A stretch of DNA of 64,000 bases from NCBI GenBank assembly GCA_016802295.1, contig JAESIW010000118.1, forward strand, positions 443,727 through 507,726, written 5' to 3'. The notes below the pieces were generated by a model, which ran no database searches, was not told where the DNA came from, and saw only the letters and a program-made list of their open reading frames with translations. Shown here piece by piece: positions 12,661 through 24,115 of this stretch. A program made the translations under genes and the position numbers. Source of the stretch: Brachionus rotundiformis (Eukaryota; Rotifera; Eurotatoria; Ploima; Brachionidae). Numbering within the stretch: position 1 is the first letter of the stretch; each line of letters opens with the position of its first letter.

Positions 12661-14327
12661 AATAGTAAATTTATGATTATTGATATAATTTTAAAATTAA
12701 ATTTTCTTATTAGTTTGATTTTGGTATTTTTTTTTAATTTTTTTTTCTCAGCTTTATCAAATTATATTTTTTTTTTAATTTAAGAGCTTGGAAAAATCTT
12801 TAAATTGCACTCTACAAAAAACTTAAGGAAAAAATAGATTTTTTTCAAGAAAACTTTTTATTTTTAAGTAGTTTGGTTATTAATCGTCAAGAGGCGATAG
12901 TTGAACAATATTTAAAAGCTTTTGAGCGCTTATTGTCGGGCTTGTTTGGCGCAAATGTGCTAAAAGAGTAGCTTGCTTGGCAAATAGGCATTCGTACGGG
13001 TGCATTTAAGTGCGTCACAAACAAATAACATTGACAATTACTCAATATGTTTGTCCAGTCAAAAAGACTACAAACAAAAGCGCTCAGGCGATTTTCTAAG
13101 TCTTGAAAAAATTTAATAAAATTAATTAAAATTCAAAATTTGACTCATTTAAATGGTTTGTTTAATTTTTGCGTATTATTTTATAAAGATTACCTACAAA
13201 AGTCAAAAATATCCGAATCCATTTTTTCATATATATACATATATATATTTATATATAAATTTTAGTTTATTTAATCTAATTTAGACGGTGATGAAAAATG
13301 ACTCTATTTGTGTGTGTGTGTCAAAACTTATTGTTACAGTTAATTAATTTGAATACTCGGCCAAATTCCACTCAATTCTTAATTACTGTTCAGAGATTCG
13401 CTTAATCTCGATAGACCTAAATCCGAGATTAGATTTTGTCACAAACATCATCATCCGAGCTTATTTTGTCAAACTTTTGTACTCTATTGTTTCCATTCAA
13501 TACCGGATTAAATTAAACACGAACTACATTCTCAGAACTAATAATTACTGTTAGTAAATAGGTTAGTCAAAATCAGCTAATTACAGTCACTCTGTCACCA
13601 ACCAATTTTAGCAAAACTTGGTCAACTTTTAGCAAAACAGTTTGAAAACTAATGGTATCAATTTTTCCAAATTGGTTATCTATTGTTTTAGATTAATTGA
13701 TACAAAAATCACAAGTTTATTAAAATGGGTTCAAATGGCTTTTAAAATAATTGTTGTTTGTATTTGGCTGAATATTTATTTTTTTGAAAAATAATACAGT
13801 CACAAGATTGGCAAACTGAAACAGTTACCAAATAGTTAGGTTTATGATTATTAACTTTGTTAGAGTTTTAATATTTTTTTTAATTATTAGAAAAATAGTT
13901 TATAAATTAATTACTAAAATATATATTTGTTTATTTTTGAATTTATGTAATTTATGCATGTACCAAGATTAAGATTGAAAGACTGGGTCATTTCAAAATC
14001 ATTTATAACTCTGTCTGTGGTTCTAAATAATGCAGACAAAGTTCTGTAAGGCTTAAGTGGCTTCATACCATGACAACTTTAAGAGTTTAAAATAATTTTA
14101 TCAGTTTTTGTGTCTTAATCCAGCAAATATTTTGCATCCGGAGAGATTCATGCGTGAAAAATTGTCACCTAAAATCTAGCCAAATAAAACAGTTTTTAAA
14201 TCGTCTTGTCTCTGCATGTAATTCCACTAAACTAGCTATATAAACCATTTTGTTATAAATGTTTTATTTTAAATTAATGTTAGTTTTGTGTAAATATTTG
14301 CCTAGTTAGTGGATTGTGAGCAAATGA

Positions 14328-14415
14328 GAGCGATCAATAGATCGATAAGTGATAGTGTATGAATAATGTTCTATTTCAAACATCATGTCACTTATTTATT
14401 TGTTTAAATCTATTG
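14328..14415. repeat. Imperfect foldback
   Basis: The left arm has ATCAATAGAT and ATAAGTGA; the right arm has TCACTTAT and ATCTATTGAT in inverted order, separated by a loop around CTATTTCAAACATC. The arms carry indels. No target duplication is visible. It could be a decayed miniature transposon or simply AT-rich self-complementarity. Confidence 0.4.
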
Positions 14416-15299
14416 ATGAGTTATTTGTTCAATGTTGGATTAAGAGGAAATTTTTGTAATTAAAATTAGTAATTAAAACGGAATTATACGAGATTAATAT
14501 TTCGCTACGTGAAGGCTACATAAAATTCACAATACGAACACAAACACTTTATAAAATGTTTTTTATAGAGACGATTATCAAAAAAGTTATTTCTCTAGGG
14601 AAGCAGTTGGAAGCCGATTTTACAGGGCTATATATCACATGTACCGATTGTTTCCGATACATTAATCAGTCAATATTCCCAATATTCGATTGATGAATTA
14701 AAAGTTTAAATTTCTTTTCCAGTTGATTAACTCGGCTATAAACTTTTAAAATTCAATTTTACTCTTTTTTCGAGCAAAAAAAAGCTTTTAATGCTCTCCA
14801 TAAGTTCGAATGTAATTAAGGTTAGAACAAGCTTTATGCCCGAAATGAACTTTATAGGCTTATCTATTTCCACTTATACCGGTAGTTAAACTAAATCGGT
14901 TATCTACAATTTAACCTTTATGGCTGGCTTAATGACTCTTGCGGGCCATTTACGAGTCCTAATTTTTTTGTTTTTTTTTAAATAAACTAATATTAGAAAA
15001 TTGAAAAAATCTTTATATATTTTTTTGTCAATTATCTCAAGTTATCTATCTTTAGAGAAAATAGATTGTTAATTACTAAAAAAATTACTTCCGACAGTTT
15101 CTTTTATTTATTTATTTATTAATTATTTGATTATTAAATTATATAACTAATAAATTGAATTTTAATTTAGGTTTGACACATTTTATAAAACTTAGGGGTT
15201 TTGTAATTAATAAATATTTGAAGGTGCGATTAAGACTTAAATAAATTAATAGTAAATTTTTCCTTTTTTTAAGCTGATTTTAAAATATTATTTAAAAAG

Positions 15300-17492
15300 A
15301 TGAATAATTTTTATATTCTATTTAGAATGATTAGATTACTAATTACTTTAATGAGTGTGAGTTTGATTAAAAATATTGAGACAGCCCGAATCGAGCTGCA
15401 ACACGTCGAAATAAATGAAGAACTAGACTCAAATTATTTAATTATTAACTTCACGGAATTAATTTTGCATCGGATGAGAGTGATGCAAAAAAATCCCAAT
15501 CTGGTTCGCCTCGAGTCTCTGGAACTCGACCAAACTAATTATTTAAACGAATATTTTAGTATTGACTTGAAAAAGTTTCGTCTCCAGGACGAAAATGGTC
15601 TCAACAGGTCAAGTATCATTCTACTTCGATCAAGCTCCAAGAAACTGGACAGGGAATACTTGTGTCGCTCGAACATACCGAGTTGTTCGTGCGAGAATGA
15701 ATGCTTTCTTAACTTGAATTTGACTGCTTATTTTGAAAACTTTGGTCATGGTATGACAGAAATTCAGCTCAATTTGCCAATTTTACTCAACGATCTGAAT
15801 GACAACAGGCCATTTTTTTACCAACCAGAAATCGTAATTGATCTGAATCAAATGGACATAAATGAACAAAATTTGGTCAGCATTCCTCTAAAATTGGCCA
15901 CCGATCTCGATTCAACTAGACAAAACCAAGTTATTAACTATGAACTGGAAAAAGTCTCTTACGTCAAAGACGACTATGCTTCTATTTCATTCAAAAGCGA
16001 CCAACTTAATCTGCTAATTGATTTGGACAAGATAAGTCCTAGTTTAGATTATTTAAATGACAAATTTAAACTAATTGCCATGGATTCAATGCACAGGGCT
16101 GAACAATATATTCTAATCAAATACAAAATAGCCAAGACAAAGCTAACTAAATCAACAAAAGCAGGCATTCCGGCTCCTCGAGTCACTAATCAGCATACCA
16201 ATGTTATATCAATCATTTCAGCAATTAATGATATTGAGATTATTAATTCAAATACCAGCGAGTTATATGAAATTAAATTAAAACAAAATTTAAAAAATCA
16301 AATTTTTGTATCAAACAAAACCAATTCATTGATTACATTGGCCTATTTTATAGTCGAAACTACCAAGTCTAGCAAGAAACTGGACCACATTGAGCTTAGC
16401 ACTGAGCAAGAAATTGAGTCAAACTTTCCCATGGAAAAAACAAGCGACTTCTTTGCCATTAATGAAATGAGAAATGGTCTGTACTCAATATCCATTAAAT
16501 CAAAGCATTATGACCAAATAATCAAGTCCCAAAATGGGGATAAAATTAATTACAATTTAATTCTAAAAACAAAAATAAATCAGGAAGAAATATTTAAGGC
16601 TATTTCTATGAAAATTCCGGCTAGTTTATTTTTAAAAAACCAATACACTTCGTCTCAGCAGCCAAGAGTTGACTCTGGTTCAGATTTGGAAAAGTTAGAT
16701 CTAGAAAATTATTTGGTAATAGTTTCCATTGCTTGTGTTGTTCTTGCTGTATTTGCTATTCTGTGTGTGATCATTTCGATCATGTGCTATTGCTGTAAAA
16801 AATGCCAAAGTAAAAATAAACAAACTGATGAGAAAATTGTCTCTGTGGATCAGAAAGATACCAATGCCAACATAATGGTATATGATGTTTTGCCAAATCA
16901 GACAAAGTCATTGTCCTCGTCGTCATCTACTTCGTGTTCGAGCTCAAATCTGTCACCAGTCACCACAACCACAACTTCAGTGCTTAATGAACAAATGCAT
17001 GAACAAAAACCAATTAATCCTCTGTTTGACACTAATTTAAGCAATGAATGGTTTCAGTCACAACAAAACCCGAGTTCGACCACTGCAGTATCGTCGCCTT
17101 TGTCCTCTTCGTCCTCGACCAATTTGATCAAAACAGTCGATGAGGTGGACAAATATAAAAGTGACTTGTATCGAAATTCCCAGGTAATGTACAAGCAAAA
17201 ACAACTATTTCAGCAAAATCAAGCTAATTATTACTCATTTGCGACCACTGTTGACCAAAATACTTCCAATGTGAACAGCAAAAATGAATTTTACCAAGCC
17301 AAACCAGTTAGTTTATTAAACAATTCGATGGGCTCCTCATCACCGAGTTATTCGTTCATAAATGAAGTTAATTTAAACAGTGTGGATAATTTGAAGGATA
17401 GTATTAAAGAAAAAATGATGAGCAGGCTCAATGAGGCTTTGACCAAGCCGAATTTGTCGTCCAAAAGTTTTGGTCAAATATCTTGTGTCTAA
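15300..17492 (+). CDS. Divergent protocadherin-like type I membrane protein
   Basis: Single-exon gene of 730 residues, probably a calcium-dependent adhesion receptor at the cell surface. A hydrophobic signal sequence lies near the N-terminus; Met10 (15327) is an alternative start that gives a cleaner signal peptide. Cadherin hallmarks are LDREYLC at about residues 116-122, the repeat-end motif DLNDNRPFF at about 163-171, and an ATDLDS-like motif near 199, which fit the first two extracellular repeats of a protocadherin. Repeats after that are not recognisable. One transmembrane helix lies at about 470-495, followed by a Cys-rich juxtamembrane stretch (CYCCKKCQ) and a long Ser/Thr-rich tail. 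An AATAAA at 17524 follows the stop. The ectodomain is much shorter than the six or seven repeats usual for protocadherins. The family call is reasonably sure, the subfamily is not. Confidence 0.75.
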   Translation: MNNFYILFRMIRLLITLMSVSLIKNIETARIELQHVEINEELDSNYLIINFTELILHRMRVMQKNPNLVRLESLELDQTNYLNEYFSIDLKKFRLQDENGLNRSSIILLRSSSKKLDREYLCRSNIPSCSCENECFLNLNLTAYFENFGHGMTEIQLNLPILLNDLNDNRPFFYQPEIVIDLNQMDINEQNLVSIPLKLATDLDSTRQNQVINYELEKVSYVKDDYASISFKSDQLNLLIDLDKISPSLDYLNDKFKLIAMDSMHRAEQYILIKYKIAKTKLTKSTKAGIPAPRVTNQHTNVISIISAINDIEIINSNTSELYEIKLKQNLKNQIFVSNKTNSLITLAYFIVETTKSSKKLDHIELSTEQEIESNFPMEKTSDFFAINEMRNGLYSISIKSKHYDQIIKSQNGDKINYNLILKTKINQEEIFKAISMKIPASLFLKNQYTSSQQPRVDSGSDLEKLDLENYLVIVSIACVVLAVFAILCVIISIMCYCCKKCQSKNKQTDEKIVSVDQKDTNANIMVYDVLPNQTKSLSSSSSTSCSSSNLSPVTTTTTSVLNEQMHEQKPINPLFDTNLSNEWFQSQQNPSSTTAVSSPLSSSSSTNLIKTVDEVDKYKSDLYRNSQVMYKQKQLFQQNQANYYSFATTVDQNTSNVNSKNEFYQAKPVSLLNNSMGSSSPSYSFINEVNLNSVDNLKDSIKEKMMSRLNEALTKPNLSSKSFGQISCV

Positions 17493-18347
17493 GATTAACA
17501 TGAATGAAAAAGCGGCTACCTTTAATAAACGACAATTTTTGTAAATTTATATTTTTAGTTTAGTTTTTAATTTATTTTTTCATATATTTTAAATTTTGAG
17601 TTTTTGATTTTTTACTCATTTTCTAATAAAAAAGTACATAATTTTAATTTAAAAAATATTTTTTTTATCAAATGGTATTTAATTGTGCCAGTATACATTG
17701 ACCAGAACACGCTTTGTAAACCTTGTTTTAAATTAAGTCTTTAAAATTTCACCACAGACCACTCAGCAGTTCAGTTCAGATAAATATTAACTAATTTAAT
17801 CTTAGATATTTGTTTTAGCTCCAATACAAGCTCTTATTAAGGTTGAGATTAGATTTAGTTATTTAATTTTTTCAGTTCAAAATTAAAAAAGTTGATTTAA
17901 TTAAGCTTTTGTTAAAATTTTATCTGATTGTTAATAAATATATCTGATAATATAAATGTTTAATAAATAAACTTAAAACTAAATATTATCTACTAACTCT
18001 TGTTTACAATCAAAATAAAAAATTGTAATCGATATCAATGGTAATTAGGGGAAACTAGAAAATAAAAGTAAACATTTATAATTAATTTTGTTTACATTAA
18101 AAAAATTGATTGATATTTTACTAGATTATTTTCTCGATCCAAATTTCAAAGAGATATTAATATTAAAAAAATTCAAAGCTTAGTCCTAATTATATCTTTG
18201 ATTATCATGATTGAATCTAAACAAAAATTAAATGACGTTTATTTAAATACTTCAAGTCAAAATAAAATAATTAGAACCAATTATCTGTTAGCTAAATTAT
18301 GTTGAGTTCTTTATTAAAAAAAAGTACCATAAACTCTTAATTTAAAA
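17493..18347. other. Intergenic, AT-rich
   Basis: Lies between two convergent genes (protocadherin-like on plus, small unknown on minus) and holds their 3' ends. The plus gene has a polyadenylation signal at 17524. I see nothing else. Confidence 0.5.
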
Positions 18348-18914
18348 TTAACGATTCCAAAACCACCAGCAATGAGCTTTCGGAATGCCACTTGGTGTGT
18401 CTTTTTCGGTGATATTCAGGGTTTCACACTCTTTAGATCCAAGAAGTTTTTTATCAAAATCTTGACCGATTTCCGAGTTGAACTTTTTGAAAATTGAATC
18501 AATATTTGTGTTACATTCCTTGAACAAATCAATTATAAATTGGTAACCTGATCTAATTTCCAGAACATCTTTTTCAATTGAATCAAATTCATAAAAATCA
18601 ACACAAAAGTCCAAATAAGCGCTTAGGTAAAATAATAACCAGTCCTTGTCGTCAACAATCAAATCTGAAACCATCTTGACCAAGTTACTAACCTCGGAAT
18701 CTTGAACACTTTGGAAATTGGTGATATTTTGCTGACTGGCTGCTATCCCCAAATCAAAAAACTGTTTAAATAAATAGTTACCTTCTTTTAAAATATCTAC
18801 TCGTGTTTTTAAATTAGCAGCATTTTTAATGTTTAGGTTGACTTGGTGCAGATTATCATTTTTAATCTTGAGTAAACGTTGTCTAATTGACTCGAGAATG
18901 GATAGAATATTCAT
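18348..18914 (-). CDS. Unidentified protein of 188 aa with a C-terminal IPKAHCWWFWNR
   Basis: I do not recognise this gene. The frame is open for 204 codons from 18962, but the second Met (18914, MNILSILESIRQRLLKI) is the likelier start: the preceding 16 codons are AU-rich and untranslated-looking. The protein is mostly predicted helix, hydrophilic, with no signal peptide or membrane segment, and ends in a striking aromatic tail, SGIPKAHCWWFWNR, after a charged linker. A tail of this kind, with a Pro before His and several Trp, suggests a peptide recognised by a partner, but I cannot name one. It is convergent with the protocadherin-like gene and divergent from the protease gene 1 kb away. 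Confidence 0.6.
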   Translation of the reverse strand: MNILSILESIRQRLLKIKNDNLHQVNLNIKNAANLKTRVDILKEGNYLFKQFFDLGIAASQQNITNFQSVQDSEVSNLVKMVSDLIVDDKDWLLFYLSAYLDFCVDFYEFDSIEKDVLEIRSGYQFIIDLFKECNTNIDSIFKKFNSEIGQDFDKKLLGSKECETLNITEKDTPSGIPKAHCWWFWNR

Positions 18915-18962
18915 TTGAAATAAAATATAAAAATTAGAAAAAATTTTTGAATATTTAGGCAA

Positions 18963-19946
18963 AGTTTGGACTATTTTAGAAATATTTTTGCTTTTTATTA
19001 GTTTTATTTTTGGGTTCTATTAATAATAGAAGGGTTAATAAAATTAAAACAAGTCACATGATTTTTTTTCTTTGGAAAAAAGGATTTTCTCTATGCCAAG
19101 ATAAAAAAAGATGGCTTAGATAAATTTTTATTCTTAGAGTAGTAAAAAAATTTTTATTTTTTCAAATAGAAAATTAAGAGATTGTTTGAGGAAATGATAA
19201 AGATAAAAATAAATCTATTTTTTTGTCTAATTTATTAAGCAAAAATTAAATTGAAGAATTAAACATTTAACAACATTTTTTTTCAATTCCTTTGATTGAG
19301 ATTATTAAATATTCTAATTTTTTAAAACAAACAATTAAAAAAAATTCTTAGTCTCTGAAAATATAATTTATTAAATTTGATTATTTGAAATAATCAAGTA
19401 TTTATCAAAATATCTAGAATCTTTTAACATGGCTAAATCTCGCTGGTAGTTATTTCCAGATCAAAAACTTTTTAAAAAAAATTTAATAATGAAAGTTATC
19501 TAAAATAAAACTATCAAACCATCATCCAAATTAGAGCTCATGTTGAGTTAAGTTAAAAATGAATTACAAATATATAATTCCTTTTTTTATCTTACATAAT
19601 AAAATAATCTGTTGCTTTTAAATTGATATTGTTTGAATTATAAGAAAAGCTTTTCCACAAATTTGATTGATTAAATTCCAATTTAAATTGATTTAAGACT
19701 TAAATTTATTCTAAATAAATTTTCATGATTGAATTTTATATTTTGGAGACAATGTCTTGACATTTAAGTCTTAAACAAACAAATATCTTTGAAAAAATTT
19801 ACTTTTTTTAAAAAAGATTTAAGTGGGTTTCGAACAAACCAGCACTTTTCATTTAATTTTTGATTTATTTTATTTATTTTTGGATAAATTACTGGATCAT
19901 ATTGCATCTCCTCGACGAAGTCTCTGTCAAGGTATTTATCCAATGG
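18963..19946. other. Intergenic, divergent promoter region
   Basis: About 1 kb of AT-rich sequence between the start of the unidentified minus-strand gene and the protease gene. Apart from the TATA-like element next to the protease gene I see nothing specific. Confidence 0.4.
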
Positions 19947-19954
19947 TATAAATA
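19947..19954 (+). promoter_or_regulatory. TATA box of the papain-family protease gene
   Basis: TATAAATA lies 43 nt upstream of the protease ATG, leaving room for a transcription start about 30 nt downstream, near the TCATCAATCAG stretch, and a short leader. Spacing and sequence fit a TATA promoter. In DNA this AT-rich the motif could arise by chance, but its position is right. Confidence 0.45.
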
Positions 19955-19989
19955 TTAGATAAGACAGTCATCAATCAGCTAAATTTACA

Positions 19990-21246
19990 ATGAAAGCCTT
20001 AACTTTTATAATATTATTTGTTTGTATCTCAAGTGTTTTTTTAAAGCAGTTAAATTTTCAAAAATGGGACGAATTTAAGGATAAATTTGGTAGAAAATTT
20101 CACACCAAGGCTGAAATTAAACACATGCAAACATTTTTTAACAAATTGGAAAAAATAGAAAATCAAAATAAAAAATATGCCATTGGCAAAACCAAATACT
20201 TATCAGATATAAATAAGCTAACCGATTTAGTAAATTAAATTTTGATTTGATTATTAGTGATGATCCTTTTTACCAAGGACCAAGATGAAATGAAGAGAAA
20301 AACAGGGTTTATTCCAACCGAGTCATTGAGAGTCAAACGTGATGTAGGAACTACACGCTATGCTTTTGGACAAAATCGGCCTATCTTCAGAAAATACTAT
20401 GCTGATAAAGACATAGTTCTACCAGAGAGTGTTGGTAAGCAATGGGAAAAATCAATTATTTAATTAAAATCTCAATTGTAAAAAGATTGGACAAAATCTG
20501 GCTGGTCTGAGCCTGTCTCTGATCAATTAGATTGTGGTTCATGCTGGGCTTTTTCGTCAGCTAGCATGGTTTCAGCTCAGTTATGGATAAAGCAGAGCAA
20601 AAATGTGCGAATATCTCCACAAGATTTTATTGATTGCTCGACTTATTTGTCAACTAAAGGCTGTGATGGCGGAAGTCCAGCAAATGCATTGGAGTTTACT
20701 ATTTTGAATGGAAGCTCAACATCAGATGTTTACCAATACCAGAATAAACAAGTTTTCTGTCTTAAAATCAAAATTGAATGCAGTCTAGAATGAAATTTAA
20801 GGAATCGTGCCGAATTTCTGTCAGACAGCAAAATCCTTTGTACAAAATAACTTCTTTTTACCAATTGGATGCAAACCATGACACTCTTAAACAGGCAGTT
20901 GCTTTGCTTGGTCCAGTATCGGTTTCAATTGATGCTGAAGATGGTCTCCAAAGCTACAAAAGTGGAATTTATGATGGAACTAATGCGGGCTCATTCGAAT
21001 GTGTCAATAATGTTAACCACGCCGTAACTGTTGTTGGATACGGAACAGATAAGACAACAAACACCGACTTTTGGTTAATTAAGTACATTTATAAACAATG
21101 CTTAATTTTTTGTGTGTAAATTAATCATTTATTTGAGGAATACTTGGGGACCGGACTGGGGCGAGAACGGTTTTGTGAGGATGCTAAGAACCCAGGACAA
21201 TCTCTGCGGCATCTTTAATTACATGTATATTCCAGTAATTGAATAA
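19990..21246 (+). CDS. Papain-family (C1A, cathepsin L-like) cysteine protease, secreted/lysosomal
   Basis: Exons 19990-20229, 20278-20434, 20486-20751, 20784-21082 and 21138-21246 sum to 1071 nt, 356 residues. A signal peptide (about 1-18) is followed by an I29 inhibitor prodomain at about 26-80, a basic processing region (LRVKRDVG), and the mature enzyme from about 130. Catalytic residues are Cys152 in DCGSCWAFS, His300 in NHAVTVVGYG and Asn322 in KNTWGPDWGENGF; CDGGSPANA and GPVSVSIDA are also in place. Introns are 48, 51, 32 and 55 nt. The 32-nt intron (20752-20783, donor GTTTTC) is the weak point: without it the frame hits a stop at 20791, so this could be an unusual intron or a frameshift. 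All other features are intact, so I call it functional. Confidence 0.88.
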
Positions 21247-21659
21247 GTTAGAACATATTAACTTATCTAATATAAATGATAAAAATAAAATTTTAAACTT
21301 ATTTAGAATATTTAAATTTTAAGTTAGGCAGAATTAATGACCTAAAGGTGACCAAAAAAATAAATGCATGATTACCAAATGCAAGATTTATAGGCAGTTT
21401 TGCCTTTTGATGGCTTATAAAAAACTGCTATAAAAATTTTTTTTTAAATATAAAAATTTATTATCTAATGATATAACTTAATAATATTTATTATAAAATT
21501 TAAAATAATTTTAAATAAATTAAAAACTAAAAAAATAAAAAAAATAATTTGAAATAAATCTAAAGACTTAAACGAAAATTTGCAAATTCATAGTGAAAGA
21601 ATAATTATACATAACGTTTAATAAAATATAATAAGAAATTTATAAAAAATCTAGGAATG

Positions 21660-21840
21660 GACAAAAAAAATGGATGAATCGAAAAGCTGGATGGGATTTT
21701 TCGGACGGTTGTTGAATGCATGGGACTACTTGCTCGGATGGTTCGGAGCTGCTGAACGGTCGGTTTTTTGACGGGGTTTTTACTCTGTGACTTTTTCAAT
21801 TTTATTCCCTCTAATACCCTGAGGTCGCCCAGATTGAAAT
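21660..21840. other. GC-richer island, open on both strands, unresolved
   Basis: This patch stands out from its AT-rich flanks. On plus, 21670-21771 is a 33-codon frame reading MDESKSWMGFFGRLLNAWDY then LLGWFGAAERSVF, an amphipathic, Trp-rich short peptide. On minus the same DNA is open for about 90 codons, including KLKKSQSKNPVKKPTVQQLR. I recognise neither. It could be an exon of an unidentified gene, a small peptide gene, or a relic of a mobile element. Confidence 0.35.
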
Positions 21841-22237
21841 AGCTTGTAAACTTTAAAAATTGGGTTTTGGTAAAGGTTGTTTAAATTTTTTCTCTTTAAT
21901 ATGAGGATGAAATTCTTAGATAGAAACTTAGTTTTAACTATTGAATAGATATTAGTAAAATGTTTTACTTTTTAATTATAATTTATTCATTTTCAAACAA
22001 CTTTTTTTCTTAAATTGATAAAGATCATCGACCGATAAAAGTTGCAAATAATTTATTCAGTAAAGTTTCCACAAATATAAAAAACTTTTATCCAATACCT
22101 ATAAATAATAATTTTTCTATAATTTTTCATTTTATTTGATAATAGATTAAAGAAAAAAGTTAAAAAAGTAAAAAAAATTATTTAACCTAAAAAAAACATT
22201 TTATTGAGTAATTAATTTAATTAACCATAAAAATAAT

Positions 22238-22400
22238 TTAATAATAAAGAAAAAAATTAATTTTGTTTCTGATTTTGCTTTTTTGTGCAGCCGTTTTGAC
22301 AATAATAGCCATTTTTTTCTTCATCTTGCTGTTATACGTTTGACAAATTTTAACCTCTTTTAAAACTGAAGCTGTCGGATTCATCGGCGTCGACCATCCG
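22238..22400 (-). other. Second GC-richer island with a short open frame
   Basis: On minus, 22384-22238 encodes a basic 48-residue peptide starting MNPTASVLKEVKICQTYNSK; the frame is open upstream to about 22430 (reading YASFEPGWSTP before that Met). On plus, the stretch at about 22340-22438 also reads as QILTSFKTEAVGFIGVDHPG. Together with the island at 21660-21840 it may be part of one decayed or unrecognised gene. No family can be assigned. Confidence 0.3.
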
Positions 22401-22440
22401 GGTTCAAAAGATGCATATTTTAATAAAATGAGTACTTAAT

Positions 22441-23823
22441 TAATTATTTTTTTTTCAATTAGATTAAATTGTTGAAAACAGATAAAGAGTTACGGTAATA
22501 ATTGTATGATTTTTGTTTATATGATATTTTTCTCTTTTAATTATGTTATTTTTGATTATTTGAAATTTTTTACTGTATTTCTAAGATATTTACTAAATTT
22601 GTGGCCGAGATCATCTTAAAATTAATCTTGAATAATTAAAAATCAATTAACTGTTTTAGAGTATTTTATTAAAATAAAAAAAATTAACAAATAACTTTAA
22701 GATGAAAAGTACTTAATTTTTTAAAAGCTCAGACACTTTTCAAAAAAAGTTAAAATTTAGAAAAAAAATAACTCAGGATAATAATTATTTAAATAAACTG
22801 GATTATTTTTAAAAAGCCAATCTTTAATTTACCAAAATTATGTACCAATATAATTTGATTTGGTTAATTGAGAATTGATTAAAAATCGAGCAAATGACCT
22901 TCGGATACTTTTCGGAAACAAAGTTTACTTATTAAAAATTTTTCAATCTTGAAATCAAACAAAATATTGAAATCTGACATTTGAAAATATTTATTAATAA
23001 ACAAGGTCTGATTTTACACCTTTTTTAAATAGAACTTGCTAAATTTGAAACTAATTTGAAATTGTTTCCTTATGTTTTATGAATTAAAAATATTAACTTA
23101 CCAAATGGAAGGATAAAAATGTCATTTTTTCATTATTTTAATTAAAAAAAAGGATCTATCTCTTATGGTGAATTTAAGATGCTAAGTCCGACGGTTAAAC
23201 TTCTAAAAATATTTTGTCATTTGTCATTTGGATTAAATGAGATCAAATACGAATTCATTATATAGTAAAAGATTCTTTTCCAAGGTGTTTATTTCCTGGA
23301 TAAATTTTGCATATACTAGTTCCTTTCTAAGAAACACGTCCTCAGATATCAGCTGAGCCTACACCGTTTTGTAATCTTGGTATACAGAACTTAGCCTCAA
23401 AATTGGTATTGACTCTGAGAATAATTCTGGACCAATCTTAACTTATAAAAAAGTCTCTGTTTACACCACTTAAATCTTTTTTGTCTATCTTTTATGCTAC
23501 AAGACCGCTACATGAAACTCTAAACTGTTTTTTGGAGATATCTCGTTAACGAATACTTACTAATCATAACCTCTTGAGTCTTAGAATTACAATTAGTTGG
23601 GAGTTTTTGATAACAAGATCTTTTCTAGTCTCTCTTAAAATTTATCAATTTTTATCTGCACTTTTAAGTTGACCCATGATCTGTCATTCTACAGGGCTAT
23701 ACACATTTTTCTATTATATGTCAAAGTAAAGATTCTTTTTTAATGTAATTTAAAAAGGAGAGGGTTTAAATTAAGCAGTTTGAGTGTACAATTTTCTCAA
23801 AATTAGAACATTTTTAAGAATTA
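22441..23823. other. Intergenic, AT-rich
   Basis: Nothing coding is recognised. The stretch 23290-23700 is less AT-rich and probably an old, unidentifiable repeat. Confidence 0.4.
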
Positions 23824-24115
23824 ATCATATAGGGCATTGTGAAATTTGGAACAAAAAACAAAAACAAAATATCAAAAAAGCTCAAGTTCAGAAGGAGCAA
23901 ATCATGTTCTGTGAATTGCAGCACTTGGTACATCCTTTGTACCACCAATTGCAAAACTCTGCAATATGTCTGCGAAATTTAGAACTTTGTGTACAAAGGA
24001 TGTACCAGGTGTTTCAACTTACAGAGTATGTTTTGCTTTTTCAGAACTTCAGCTTTAGCATTTTTGACATTTTGTTTTTGTTTTTTGTTCCAAATTTCAC
24101 AATGCCATCATATAG
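23824..24115. mobile_element. Foldback (MULE-like) miniature transposon with 9-bp target duplication
   Basis: The element spans 23833-24106 and is flanked by identical 9-bp direct repeats ATCATATAG at 23824-23832 and 24107-24115. Its ends are inverted repeats beginning GGCATTGTGAAATTTGGAAC and extending through (CA)-rich ACAAAAAACAAAAAC. Complementarity continues towards the centre through CAGAA, CTCTG.AA and GGTACATCCTTTGTAC-type blocks, so nearly the whole element folds into one hairpin. Long terminal inverted repeats plus a 9-bp duplication fit Mutator-like elements; an 8-bp reading would point to hAT. It encodes no transposase. A related, more decayed copy lies in a folliculin intron (38533-38889). 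Confidence 0.88.

Larger units (their letters stand above)
9391..15299. other. Gene-free region upstream of the protocadherin-like gene
   Basis: No coding gene is recognised. Contents include a GC-richer patch at 10260-10320, a duplicated ~110-bp block (listed separately), another GC-richer patch at 12930-13090, a TA-rich simple repeat at about 13230-13260 followed by a short TG run near 13310, and an imperfect foldback at about 14328-14415. Many homeodomain-like TAATTA cores occur, but base composition alone would give these. Length and position suggest the cis-regulatory domain of the downstream gene; that is inference. Confidence 0.45.
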
